NCBI GenBank assembly: GCA_017512495.1
Contig: JAFWGF010000018.1
Coordinates: 1-34,532, forward strand
Source of the DNA: Bacilli bacterium
GTDB lineage: Bacteria > Bacillota_I > Bacilli_A > RF39 > UBA660
Direction of reading: 5' to 3'
DNA: 34,532 nt
Each line of letters opens with the position of its first letter. The first letter of the stretch is position 1. Both the position numbers and the translations under genes were made by a program. The notes under the pieces are model-generated. The model saw only the letters and a program-made list of their open reading frames with translations. It ran no database searches and had not been told where the DNA came from. Shown piece by piece: positions 7,978 to 16,702 of this stretch.

Positions 7978-10951
7978 AGGAAAAATTGGGGTATTGCTTA
8001 CTGTGATATTAATGTCAATAATTTGGATGATTCCTAGTATAACGGTTAATGCTGCTCCAAGTAGCTCAAAGAAAACTAATCCTCCAACTGATTGTACTAA
8101 TGCCAATCTAAAATCGTTAATTAATTATTATCATATCGGTTATGATTGGGATAAAAAAGGAACTGCTATTGAATTTAAAGTAAAAAATGGAGAATTTAGA
8201 TTTATCAGAATTGATACTAAATATTTTACAAATAGTTTTTCAGTAGATGAAAATGGATTCTATACAATTGATGGAAAAAAAGGAAAAGTTACTAGTGATC
8301 ATAAAGTAAAACTTACTGTTAATGATAAGTATAGAGGAGAATCAGCAGTTGTTAGGTTAGCTTTAGCTTCAAAAGATGGAGCTTGTGATTCATGGCCTAC
8401 TTTCCAAGCAAAACAAGCTGCAAAACAAACAACCGCAACATTTGAATCTGGTGAATTTGAAGTTGTAATACCTTTTAAATCAGGTGATCAAAGTAAGTTA
8501 AAAGAAGATAACAGCGCTCTATATAATGGAGTTTGTAAAGCTCTTAGAAATGGGCAAAATCATAATAGCAAGATAAATGCTGAGGTTTTAAAACTATATG
8601 ATGGTTCAGAACAAGCTAAGACATATTATAAAAATATGGCACCAGAATGTTTTGAAGAGAAAACAGTTTATATTTTCCCTGAAGGTAAAATGATAGATAT
8701 AATTGAAACAGCATTATCTACATGGCCAACATATAGTGTTTTAACAAAAAGCGGAATCGGTTTTGACCCTGCTAAAGATGTAAGTGGTCAACCATGGTTA
8801 TTCACAAACGACCGCTTTGAACAAATTAAGAAGGAAGCTTCTGAAACAGGTCATTATTTTTATACTGATGGAAATAGAAATTTCTATGATAAACCAGGTG
8901 GAACTGTAGTAAAAGATAAAAATGGTGTTTTAGATATGAAGTGTAGAGTTGATGCTAATTCACCTTCTGATTATTCAAATCTATTAACATATAAAAGTGA
9001 TGGAACATATAATATAGATGCTAACGTTCAATCATATTATGCTTATAATGTTGAACAACAAAGTGTTACATATAAATGGTACACAGAGTGGGAAGGAGAA
9101 GCAAATCCAGAACCAAAAGAAACAACAGTAAAGAATTTCTGTAAAAGAACTTGCGAAGAGGCTGTAGAAGTTAAATATGGACCTCCGGTTGCTTCTAAAG
9201 CAGGAATTTGTTTTGAATATCAAGTTCAAGTTACAAGTAGAGTTAGATGTTCTACAGAAGTAAACGAAACACCTCCAGAACATAAACCAATGTGTGTTCC
9301 AGTACCTTATTGTAATGATATTCCTGGACATGTTCATCAAGCTGGAGCTAATGATGAATATAAAGCTTGTATAAGGTCTTGTGATGGTGGAAAATATACA
9401 AAAGCATGTAATGAAAAATGTTACAAGAAAGTATATAAAAAGAATTCTAAAACAAGTAAAGCAAATAAAACAAATAATGATACAAACACTGCACAAAGCA
9501 AAAAACTATACTCTACAGCATTTAGTTATTCTGGACATCATCACTTCGATGGAGATAGTATTAGATGGAGTGGTAATGGATATGCCAACTACTACAAATA
9601 TTATGAACCAGGAAGAACAGCAGGCGATCACGGAAGATATGTTCCAGAAGCTGGATTTAAAAAGAGATTATATGATAATGGAGAAGTTTGTAAAGATCCA
9701 TGCTTCTTCTCTGGATGTGAGCCAAGCTCAGATTATGTTAATAAAGCAGACTTCATTAAAGACTATGCTAAGAACGTAAATAATTACAAAACAGCAATTA
9801 ATAAATGTAAAGCATCTGCATCATGTACAACTAAAACAGCAACATTTACAATTAAAGTTGATTATAAAAATAGAAAAGGAACAATAAAAACAGTTGAGTA
9901 TCCTTATACAGAAAGTAGCTTTGAACCTGAAAGCTTAATAAGTGATAGTAATGATACCAATTGTGCTCCTAATGCAAGTACTACTGCTCTTAAAACTAAT
10001 ATTATTTTGAAATATGCAGGATGTTATGAACATTGTGGAAAAGGTCTTCAATATCATACAAGATGGAGTTTCCCAGGAGATTGGTTAATTGATAAAACTG
10101 GAGAACTTTCATTCAAACCAGAAAAAGAAGAAGATGGTTGGGAACAACAAAAGAATAAATTCTGTATGCCATTAGATGCTCAAGATGTCAATGTTAAATG
10201 GTGGAAATATTATTATGGTCTATATGATAATAACCATACTACATCATATGATAATACAGTAGTTGGTGAGAAATGTATTAGTCCATCAACAGTAACAACA
10301 GTAACTGAAAGCGATATTGATAATTGGAATGTCGATGGTAAATATAGATGGAATATTAATGCTTCAACTAGAAACTTTGGATATTATGGATGGAATTTTG
10401 ACATATCATGTTTCTATGCATTGAACTCTAAAACTACTAAGGTAACAGAAGAAACACAATCAAATATTGAAAAGTGTAATCCAAATACTCCAAATGAAGA
10501 AACATATCGTATTAGAACAGTTGACTTAAATAATATGTTCCCAGCAGCAAATGGTCAGTCAGGTTCTCGTCAACCAGGATTTAACTGGTCAACATATGCT
10601 ACTATTGAAGCTATAAAAGGAAAGAACCAAAGTGTACCTTCAGCATATGCAGAAGAAGTACAAAAAACAGGTATTAATGTTTATAGTGATCAGTATCTTG
10701 ATTATTACTTCGATTTATCAAGAGAAAAATTACAAAAGATTAAAGAGGGTTATAAAGATAGAAACTACGCAGATTACAAAGGTGAAATGGTTACTCAACA
10801 CGGAATGCATTCATACAAGAGTTCATTTATTAGAAGTGATGAGGTAAGTTCTACTAATAATAAAGTATTAAAAGAAACATTGATTGGATGTAACAATGTT
10901 GATAAATATGATTCAGACAATTGTAACAATGTTCATAAGGTGGGTGAATAG
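7964..10951 (+). CDS. Large cysteine-rich secreted protein
   Basis: A 995-residue protein I do not recognise. It starts with a signal peptide (basic start, then VLLTVILMSIIWMI, with a VNA-A cleavage site near residue 31). The rest lacks an internal membrane helix or wall anchor. It contains roughly thirty Cys, many in close pairs: FCKRTC, CIRSC, CNEKC, CKDPC, CYEHC, and PMCVPVPYC. This implies a disulfide-stabilised extracellular structure, unusual for an AT-rich Bacillota protein. It is also rich in Tyr, Trp, Asn and Lys. Two start codons, 7964 and 7967, follow GGTGGAG (7951-7957); I give the first. The gene overlaps the sortase gene and is followed after 3 bases by a pilin-like gene. A tip adhesin or fibre component is the inferred role. 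Confidence 0.75.
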   Translation: MMKHRGKIGVLLTVILMSIIWMIPSITVNAAPSSSKKTNPPTDCTNANLKSLINYYHIGYDWDKKGTAIEFKVKNGEFRFIRIDTKYFTNSFSVDENGFYTIDGKKGKVTSDHKVKLTVNDKYRGESAVVRLALASKDGACDSWPTFQAKQAAKQTTATFESGEFEVVIPFKSGDQSKLKEDNSALYNGVCKALRNGQNHNSKINAEVLKLYDGSEQAKTYYKNMAPECFEEKTVYIFPEGKMIDIIETALSTWPTYSVLTKSGIGFDPAKDVSGQPWLFTNDRFEQIKKEASETGHYFYTDGNRNFYDKPGGTVVKDKNGVLDMKCRVDANSPSDYSNLLTYKSDGTYNIDANVQSYYAYNVEQQSVTYKWYTEWEGEANPEPKETTVKNFCKRTCEEAVEVKYGPPVASKAGICFEYQVQVTSRVRCSTEVNETPPEHKPMCVPVPYCNDIPGHVHQAGANDEYKACIRSCDGGKYTKACNEKCYKKVYKKNSKTSKANKTNNDTNTAQSKKLYSTAFSYSGHHHFDGDSIRWSGNGYANYYKYYEPGRTAGDHGRYVPEAGFKKRLYDNGEVCKDPCFFSGCEPSSDYVNKADFIKDYAKNVNNYKTAINKCKASASCTTKTATFTIKVDYKNRKGTIKTVEYPYTESSFEPESLISDSNDTNCAPNASTTALKTNIILKYAGCYEHCGKGLQYHTRWSFPGDWLIDKTGELSFKPEKEEDGWEQQKNKFCMPLDAQDVNVKWWKYYYGLYDNNHTTSYDNTVVGEKCISPSTVTTVTESDIDNWNVDGKYRWNINASTRNFGYYGWNFDISCFYALNSKTTKVTEETQSNIEKCNPNTPNEETYRIRTVDLNNMFPAANGQSGSRQPGFNWSTYATIEAIKGKNQSVPSAYAEEVQKTGINVYSDQYLDYYFDLSREKLQKIKEGYKDRNYADYKGEMVTQHGMHSYKSSFIRSDEVSSTNNKVLKETLIGCNNVDKYDSDNCNNVHKVGE

Positions 10952-10954
10952 TAT

Positions 10955-11443
10955 ATGAATAAAGGTATGTTAACAGTGGGAATTATACTTCTTAGTATAA
11001 TTACCTTACTACTAATAAATGTCTTAACTAATTATTCAACAGGTAGTGAGTTGGACTATTACTTAGTAAAAGAAACAACTGATGCAGCAATGGAAGATGC
11101 AATTGATACGTACTATTTAAGAACTTGTGGAGTTTACCGATTAGATAAAGAAAAGTTCGTTGAGAGCTTTCTTTATCGATTCGCTGATAGCGTAGATACT
11201 ACAAGAGATTATCAAATAGGATTCTATGATATTAACGAAGTACCACCAAAAGTTAGTGTAAAAGTTGATTCAGCAACAGTTATGTCATTTACTAAAAAAA
11301 CTCCTAATGGAGATCAAGAAGTAAAAGGCGATATTAGTACTAGTTATGATGCTATACTAGAAACTAAATATTTAACTGATGTCGCAGTAGAAGAAAGAAT
11401 ACAAGATAAAAATAGTGATGCTTGTAAAATATTAAATAAATAA
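10955..11443 (+). CDS. Pilin-like single-pass protein (TadE/pseudopilin type)
   Basis: A 162-residue protein. It has a very short polar N-terminus (MNKG), one hydrophobic helix (about 5-25) and an extracellular domain with two Cys, near residues 54 and 157. This layout, a tiny leader then a helix then a globular domain, is that of TadE/TadF-type minor pilins. The helix is followed by a long amphipathic stretch (ELDYYLVKETTDAAMEDAIDTYYL), as in pilin alpha-1 helices. GGTGGGTGA ends about 8 bases upstream of the ATG. It is placed directly before cpaB, as expected for a minor pilin of the same machine. There is no strong family match, so the pilin assignment rests on layout and context. Confidence 0.6.
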   Translation: MNKGMLTVGIILLSIITLLLINVLTNYSTGSELDYYLVKETTDAAMEDAIDTYYLRTCGVYRLDKEKFVESFLYRFADSVDTTRDYQIGFYDINEVPPKVSVKVDSATVMSFTKKTPNGDQEVKGDISTSYDAILETKYLTDVAVEERIQDKNSDACKILNK

Positions 11444-11461
11444 GGATAAGGAGAGGATAAA

Positions 11462-12283
11462 ATGGGAAATTTAACTACAAGCTTTAAAAAATTTATGCAA
11501 AATAAAAATACAGTAACAGTAGTTGGTGTTATAGCTGCTATATTCGTATTATATATTGCATATACAATGAGAATAAACAAAGCAATCAGTCCAGTTGTTG
11601 TTCCTTATGCATCTGAACAAATATCTGCTGGAACACAAATAACTGAATCAATGATTGATACTACTGAAGTACCACCTACAATGTTAAAAGGTGAAGTAAT
11701 CAGAAATAAGAGTGAAATTATTGATAAGTATTCAGCAGCAGATGTGGTAATTCCAAAAGGAAGTTTGTTTTACAAGCGTTCAGTTGTTGAAAAAGAACAA
11801 TTACCAGCAAACATAATTTTGGATTATCCAAAAGGATATGTATTATTTAATTTACCTACATCAATTTCTGCTACTTATGGTAACTCAGTATATCCAGGAA
11901 ATTATATTGATATCTGGTTAAAAGCAGTATTTAAATTACCAGATAATAATGTTTTATCAGCTGAGGATTTAGCTAAAGCTAATAAGATTATGTATGGTAA
12001 ATTAATATCTAATATTCAAGTGTTAGCTGTAAAGGATTCTTCTGGTAGACCAGTATTCCAAAACATTGATGAAAATAGAACTCCGTCAATGATTGTATTT
12101 GCAGTTCCTGAAGAATACTATGTATTATTATCAAAAGCAACTTACATGAGAACTTATGAAACTACTATTACATTAGTTCCAACAAATGAAAGTCTTAAAG
12201 ATGAACCTGGAGAACTAGAAATTAGTAGTGAACAATTAAAGAATTGGATTAATGAAAATACTGTTTGGACAGAAAATTCATAA
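11462..12283 (+). CDS. cpaB: Flp pilus assembly protein CpaB (SAF domain)
   Basis: A 273-residue protein with a membrane helix at about 18-33. A SAF domain follows (about 48-115: PYASEQISAGTQITESMIDTTEVP and then VVIPKGSLFYKRSV). The CpaB/RcpC C-terminal part continues after it (YPKGYVLFNLPTSISATYGNSVYPGNYIDI). CpaB proteins assist Flp/Tad pilus assembly in the periplasm or at the cell surface. In Gram-negatives they work with the secretin. No secretin gene is present here, as expected for a cell with one membrane. AAGGAGAGGAT lies just before the ATG. It is the first clearly recognisable Tad gene and directly precedes the motor ATPase. Confidence 0.85.
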   Translation: MGNLTTSFKKFMQNKNTVTVVGVIAAIFVLYIAYTMRINKAISPVVVPYASEQISAGTQITESMIDTTEVPPTMLKGEVIRNKSEIIDKYSAADVVIPKGSLFYKRSVVEKEQLPANIILDYPKGYVLFNLPTSISATYGNSVYPGNYIDIWLKAVFKLPDNNVLSAEDLAKANKIMYGKLISNIQVLAVKDSSGRPVFQNIDENRTPSMIVFAVPEEYYVLLSKATYMRTYETTITLVPTNESLKDEPGELEISSEQLKNWINENTVWTENS

Positions 12284-12314
12284 AAAAAGAGAAGAATAAA
12301 GGGAAGTGAGTTAA

Positions 12315-13742
12315 ATGAACGAAAACATTTTTGATAAATTAGATTTCGGACCATTTCGTTCGTTACTTGATAACGATGATATTACCGATATTTCCTATGA
12401 TAACAATGGGCAAATTTGGATTCGTTCATTGACTCAAGGATCCTTGCGTGTTGAAGTGGAAGGTGCTACTCCAGACTTTGTAGAGAAGCTAGCCTTCCAA
12501 TGTTCAAACGTAATGGGAACAACATTTAATAACGCTAAGCCATTCTTAGATGCTGAATCTGCTGAACTTCGTATGAATTTCGTTCATCAGTCTATCGCAA
12601 CTAATGGAATAGCCTTAGTTATACGTAAAACTCCAGCGAAGATTCGTTTGGAAAAAGAAAAACTAATTCAAGAAGATTATTTTACTCCAGCTATACATGA
12701 CTTTTTAATAAAATGTGTTGAAGGTCACTGTAATATAATGGTTGCTGGAGAAACAGGTTCTGGTAAAACAGAGTTTGTAAAATATTTAGCAAGTCATACA
12801 AAGACTAATGAAAAAATTATTACTATTGAAGATACATTAGAGTTGCACTTAGATAGAATCTTTCCACAGAGAGATATAGTTGCAATGAAAACTAATAATG
12901 TTGCTTCATATTCTGATGTTTTAGTTACTTGTATGCGTCAGAATCCGAAATGGATTCTATTATCAGAAGTTCGTTCTGCAGAAGCTGTTTCTGCTGTACG
13001 TAACTCTATTTCATCAGGACATAATATCTTGTCAACTATCCATGCTGATAAAGCATCTGCTATACCATATCGTTTATATTCACTTATGGAAACTGATTTG
13101 GATGTACATCAATTTTTGACAACAATATATCGTTATATTCAATTAGGTGTACATATTAAAGCTTTTTATAGTAAAGAATATGGTAAATTCCATCGTGAGT
13201 TAGATGAAGTAGCTGAATTCTATGTTGATGATGATAATGTACCTAGATCAAGAATTATTTATCAAAAGATTTTTGGTAAACCAATAATGTGTAAGCCTAG
13301 TGCTCATTTGATCGAATATATTGAAAATCAAAATATTGAAGTTCAAAGCATTATCAAAGATTTACCTGATGAATTACCTCTTACTGAAATAGAGGAGAGA
13401 GAAAAAGAATTTGAAAATAATAGTTCTCCTGAAGCAGATAATACTGCTCCAGAAGAAGTTAATAATAAAGATGGAGTAGAACCACAAATTACTGAGAGTC
13501 AATCGGCTCCAGAACCAGTAATGCAAGCGCCTGTACCTCCAGCACCAGTGATGCAACAAGGACAGGTTAGTGAACCAGTTATAAAAGATGGTGATGTTCT
13601 GTTATCTGCAGCGCCTGCTGTTAATTCAATGATTGATAATCAAGTTGTGGCGCCAGTTCAGAATGCTGTACAAGCAACTGCACCAGTTGCTGGAAATGTG
13701 GCAGCTAGTCCATTACCTACTGTTACAAAATTAGAAGGATAG
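12315..13742 (+). CDS. cpaF: CpaF/TadA-type secretion ATPase (VirB11 superfamily)
   Basis: A 475-residue cytosolic hexameric motor of the type II/IV secretion NTPase family. It shows the full motif set: Walker A GETGSGKT (145-152), Asp box TIEDTLEL (170-177), Walker B-like KWILLSEVR (212-220) and His box SGHNILSTIHAD (234-245). The N-terminal domain starts directly with ITDISYDNNGQIWIR. A tail of about 100 residues (about 375-475) is rich in Pro, Ala, Gln and Val, probably unstructured, and not part of the usual family. The gene sits 14 bases before tadB, matching the TadA-TadB-TadC order. TadA and VirB11 are homologous and no other VirB11 is present, so it could in principle serve both the pilus and the type IV channel; that is inference. 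Confidence 0.95.
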   Translation: MNENIFDKLDFGPFRSLLDNDDITDISYDNNGQIWIRSLTQGSLRVEVEGATPDFVEKLAFQCSNVMGTTFNNAKPFLDAESAELRMNFVHQSIATNGIALVIRKTPAKIRLEKEKLIQEDYFTPAIHDFLIKCVEGHCNIMVAGETGSGKTEFVKYLASHTKTNEKIITIEDTLELHLDRIFPQRDIVAMKTNNVASYSDVLVTCMRQNPKWILLSEVRSAEAVSAVRNSISSGHNILSTIHADKASAIPYRLYSLMETDLDVHQFLTTIYRYIQLGVHIKAFYSKEYGKFHRELDEVAEFYVDDDNVPRSRIIYQKIFGKPIMCKPSAHLIEYIENQNIEVQSIIKDLPDELPLTEIEEREKEFENNSSPEADNTAPEEVNNKDGVEPQITESQSAPEPVMQAPVPPAPVMQQGQVSEPVIKDGDVLLSAAPAVNSMIDNQVVAPVQNAVQATAPVAGNVAASPLPTVTKLEG

Positions 13743-13756
13743 AAGGAGTTGAAGTT

Positions 13757-14659
13757 ATGTATTTTACAGAGTTATTTATAATAATTGGCTTTGTAGTAGC
13801 TATTTATTTATATCGTAATTACAAAGGTGATAATGTTGGTAAATATGTAGTTGGTCAAGTTCAAAATGCCTATGATCGTTTTGCTCCATATTCTTTTAAA
13901 GTTGTACGTGAGAAAACAAAACAATTAGGACAAGAATATACACCAAGACAATATGCAATTCAAGTTTCTATATTTGCATCTTTTGCTGCTGTAGTTACAT
14001 ATTTATATTTTTACAATTTAATTATAAGTATATTTTATGCAGTCATTGCAGTAGCTTTTGTACCATATATAACATATTTAAGATGTAAAAAGACTTATTC
14101 AGAATTCTTATTCGAACAAGTTCAAGTATATACATCAAATGTTATTATGGAATTTGCTACTACTCAATCATTTGTTAAAGCCTTAGAAGGTGTGGCTAGT
14201 TCAGGAGTATTAGAAGATCCAGTACTTAGTGATGTTAAGCAAATGATTACAATGAGTTATGATAATGGTACTATTGATGAAGCGTTAGACTATATGAGTA
14301 AATTATATCCATATTATATTGTTAAAAATATGCATCAATTATTCTTACAAATTACTAAAGAAGGTGCTCAAAACTCAGCAGATTCATTAGAAAATATGCA
14401 ATTAGATATCGATATGTTAGTAGAAAGTGTTTATCGTGATAGAATTGAAAGAGCATCTTTCCATAAAAACTTCTTAACATTCGGTATTACATTATACTTA
14501 ATGGTAATGTTAGTTCAATACTTATTAGGTAGAGAAACTTACTTAGTGTTATTAGAGCGATGGTATATTCAAGTGCTGATGCATGGAGTATTAATAGTAA
14601 ATACATATTTCCTTTTAAAAGGGGAAAAATATTACAATGAGAATGTAGGTGCTGAATAA
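13757..14659 (+). CDS. tadB: Tad pilus inner-membrane platform protein TadB (T2SSF domain)
   Basis: A 300-residue membrane protein with an N-terminal helix, a central helix pair (about 70-108) and C-terminal helices (about 236-260 and 270-288). The cytosolic T2SSF/GspF-like region lies between them (about 110-235), with VQVYTSNVIMEFATTQSFVKALEG and a later DNGTIDEALDYMSK. GspF-like proteins bind the ATPase and extract pilins from the membrane. GAAGGAG precedes the ATG by 9 bases. The stop codon shares one base with the start of tadC (TAATG), which indicates translational coupling of the two halves of the platform. Confidence 0.85.
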   Translation: MYFTELFIIIGFVVAIYLYRNYKGDNVGKYVVGQVQNAYDRFAPYSFKVVREKTKQLGQEYTPRQYAIQVSIFASFAAVVTYLYFYNLIISIFYAVIAVAFVPYITYLRCKKTYSEFLFEQVQVYTSNVIMEFATTQSFVKALEGVASSGVLEDPVLSDVKQMITMSYDNGTIDEALDYMSKLYPYYIVKNMHQLFLQITKEGAQNSADSLENMQLDIDMLVESVYRDRIERASFHKNFLTFGITLYLMVMLVQYLLGRETYLVLLERWYIQVLMHGVLIVNTYFLLKGEKYYNENVGAE

Positions 14660-15462
14660 TGGAGATATTAATAATTGGAGCAATTATAATATTTATCTTA
14701 GTTTATAATAATACTATAGATAAAGATAAATTCTTTGCTGATAATCAAAAATATTTAGAGGCTTTAAAAGAAGATGATTATCAATTCTTAGTGTATGCTC
14801 GATATGGAGAAGATGTTGATGTAAATCAGTTATATTCTAAGAGAATATCAACAGCTTTTATAGCTTTCGTAGTAGTATTGGTTTTATCAATTTCTAATAA
14901 TACATCTTATGAAATAATCAATTCTCAGTTCTTTTTAAACTTAGTTTTAGCTATTGTAGTAGCTTTAGGGGCATTTAAGTTGCCTTATCTAGAATTAAAA
15001 AGTTATTATAAACAACATCTACATGAAATAGATGTTATGTTACCGTATTATTTGAAGAGTTTAGAGATTCTTATTCAACACTACACAGTACCGGTTGCTA
15101 TTGGTAAATCAATTGGTGATGCGCCAGATATCTTTAAACCAGGATTAAGAAGAATGATTGATAGAATCAATTCAGGAGATGCAACAGTTGATCCTTATAT
15201 GGAATTTGCTAATACATATCCTGTAAGAGATTCAATGAGAATGATGAGACTTTTATATCGTTTAGGAATTGGTTCTCAAGAAAGAAAACAAGAAAGACTT
15301 ATGATGTTCTCTAGAACAGTTTCAAGTCTTCAAAATAAAGCAAGAGAGACAAAATATAAAGAAAGATTAAATCACATGGAAAGTCAGACTATGATTATGC
15401 TTGTTGTTACAGGAGCAGGTGTAATGTTAGTAATCTTAATTTCAATGATGATGATGTTCTAA
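14659..15462 (+). CDS. tadC: Tad pilus platform protein TadC (T2SSF domain)
   Basis: A 267-residue partner of TadB with helices at about 3-15, 57-73, 84-106 and a C-terminal helix (about 244-265). The cytosolic T2SSF region contains LHEIDVMLPYYLKSLEILIQ and later NTYPVRDSMRMMRLLYRLGIGSQ. TadB and TadC together form the membrane platform turned by TadA. Its start overlaps the tadB stop. It is followed by 79 bases without a gene that hold the promoter for the small pilin gene. Nothing unusual was noted within it. Confidence 0.85.
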   Translation: MEILIIGAIIIFILVYNNTIDKDKFFADNQKYLEALKEDDYQFLVYARYGEDVDVNQLYSKRISTAFIAFVVVLVLSISNNTSYEIINSQFFLNLVLAIVVALGAFKLPYLELKSYYKQHLHEIDVMLPYYLKSLEILIQHYTVPVAIGKSIGDAPDIFKPGLRRMIDRINSGDATVDPYMEFANTYPVRDSMRMMRLLYRLGIGSQERKQERLMMFSRTVSSLQNKARETKYKERLNHMESQTMIMLVVTGAGVMLVILISMMMMF

Positions 15463-15479
15463 TTTTAAAAAAATAAGTA

Positions 15480-15508
15480 TTGTTTTAATAATTTATATTT
15501 GTTATAAT
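15480..15508 (+). promoter_or_regulatory. Strong promoter before the Flp-like pilin gene
   Basis: TTGTTT (15480-15485), exactly 17 bases, TATAAT (15503-15508), with TGT immediately before the -10 (extended -10). It lies in the largest gap of the Tad half, between tadC and the tiny pilin gene. This fits the need for pilin in large excess over the assembly proteins. Confidence 0.75.
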
Positions 15509-15541
15509 TATTTTAGGTTAAAGAAAGGATGGGATATTTAT

Positions 15542-15691
15542 ATGAAAGCAGCTACAGGAGAATTAAACTTAACAGTTATCACATTAATAGCAATCGCAGC
15601 TATTATCGGATTTTTCTGGTTAATGTGGCCAATGATTAAAGATTCAATTAATAAACAATGGGAAAATATTTCAACATACGAAGATAAATAA
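15542..15691 (+). CDS. Flp-like pilin, 49 residues
   Basis: A 49-residue protein encoded by only 150 nt. It has a five-residue start (MKAAT), then G6-E7, then a hydrophobic helix (about 10-29: VITLIAIAAIIGFFWLMWPM), then a charged amphipathic C-terminal part. Size, helix position and location between tadC and further pilin-like genes fit the major Flp pilin. In Flp prepilins a Gly before the cleavage point and a nearby Glu are conserved. Here G-E occurs but with almost no leader, so processing may be absent or atypical. AAAGGATGGG lies about 9 bases upstream of the ATG and a strong promoter precedes it. Calling it the major pilin is inference from context. Confidence 0.75.
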   Translation: MKAATGELNLTVITLIAIAAIIGFFWLMWPMIKDSINKQWENISTYEDK

Positions 15692-15706
15692 TAGGAGGAT
15701 TATAGT

Positions 15707-16183
15707 ATGCAAGATGCCTTTGGTGGAATTTTAAATATATTTTTAATTGCTGTTTTTCTAATTATTGTAGAAGGAATACTAGCAGTTACAGTTAGTTACA
15801 CCAAAGCATTTAAAATGAAAAACTACGTCATTGCATCTATCGAACAGTATGAAGGCTCTGGATGTTTTCCAACTAATGAAGCTGGAGCAGCACCCGTATC
15901 TGATACCGCATGTGTGCAGAGAATTAGAAAGTATGCAAAGCATATTGCTTATTCTCCTGCTAACTTGAAATGCTGGGATGATTATACTAATGTAGAAGGA
16001 TTGTTCTGTTACGGTGAAGTTAAAGATGATGGATCATTGAAGGGTCAAAATACTGCTACGAACAAATACTACAGAGTAATAACTCAAGTTGATATCAGCT
16101 TTCCGTTAGTAAATAGAATAATGGGGCTTAGATTTTTCCAGGTTTCAGGGGACACCAGACTTATTGTGTTGAATACCGATTAA
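15707..16183 (+). CDS. Pilin-like protein 1 (TadE-like), paralogue of the next gene
   Basis: A 158-residue protein. It opens with MQDAFGGILNIF and one long helix (about 8-30), followed by SYTKAFKMKNYVIASIEQYEG, which continues as a pilin-like amphipathic helix. The outside domain has five Cys and ends with YYRVITQVDISFPLV and FFQVSGDTR. The following gene product shares the start (A-[FT]-G-G), the TKAF-[KR]-MK turn, a YA-x-x-I-x-Y-x-P stretch and the GDT ending, so the two are tandem paralogues. AGGAGG precedes the ATG. The likely role is a minor pilin or pilus-base subunit. Base composition here is a little less AT-rich than in its neighbours. Confidence 0.7.
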   Translation: MQDAFGGILNIFLIAVFLIIVEGILAVTVSYTKAFKMKNYVIASIEQYEGSGCFPTNEAGAAPVSDTACVQRIRKYAKHIAYSPANLKCWDDYTNVEGLFCYGEVKDDGSLKGQNTATNKYYRVITQVDISFPLVNRIMGLRFFQVSGDTRLIVLNTD

Positions 16184-16198
16184 TTGAGGTGATTTGTA

Positions 16199-16699
16199 AT
16201 GAGAGATGCAACAGGTGGAGCAGTTAATATTTTTATTATAGTTGTATTTATAGTTTTCGCCTTAGGATATATGGCATTTAATGTTAATTATACTAAGGCT
16301 TTTCGTATGAAAGATAAAGTTATATCAGCATATGAAAAATATAATGGAGAATGCACTACAGATTGTGTTGCTGAATTAACAAATTATGCAAATAGTATTG
16401 GGTATCAACCAGATACTATTACTTGTCCCACAGGTGGAGTAGTAAAAGAAAATGGCTATTGTGTTCTATTAACAAAGCAAGAAAGTTATGCTGATAGAAA
16501 AACAAAGTGCTATTATCGTATTGTAACTAAAGTAAATATTGAAATTCCTATTATTCAGTATGTAACTACATTCAGTGCTTTTCATGTAACTGGTGATACA
16601 AAAGCTATAGAAATTGAAAATGAATGCTGCAACGGTGTTGTTAATGGTGTAACAACACTTAATGCCGCTGCAAGTGAAAAGTGCAAATCGGGAGAATAA
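16199..16699 (+). CDS. Pilin-like protein 2 (TadE-like), paralogue of the preceding gene
   Basis: A 166-residue protein opening with MRDATGGAVNIF, one helix (about 9-28), then NYTKAFRMKDKVISAYEKY. The outside domain repeats the layout of its neighbour: LTNYANSIGYQP, paired Cys, CYYRIVTKVNIEIPII and FHVTGDT. It then adds a Cys-rich tail (NECCNGV and a final C). About eight Cys in a small domain imply disulfides. It is preceded by GAGGTGATT and ends 3 bases before the tadZ-like gene. It is probably a second minor pilin. Whether the pair makes a heteromer is unknown. Confidence 0.7.
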   Translation: MRDATGGAVNIFIIVVFIVFALGYMAFNVNYTKAFRMKDKVISAYEKYNGECTTDCVAELTNYANSIGYQPDTITCPTGGVVKENGYCVLLTKQESYADRKTKCYYRIVTKVNIEIPIIQYVTTFSAFHVTGDTKAIEIENECCNGVVNGVTTLNAAASEKCKSGE

Positions 16700-16702
16700 A
16701 AA

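Noticed and set aside
9032-9496. A 154-residue Cys/Phe-rich open frame on the - strand
   Set aside because: It is the reverse shadow of the Cys-rich gene, has no ribosome binding site and a low-complexity hydrophobic composition.
9381-9779. A 132-residue open frame on the + strand inside the Cys-rich gene
   Set aside because: It lies wholly within a longer gene with signal peptide and good start; its product is an ordinary out-of-frame translation without domain character.
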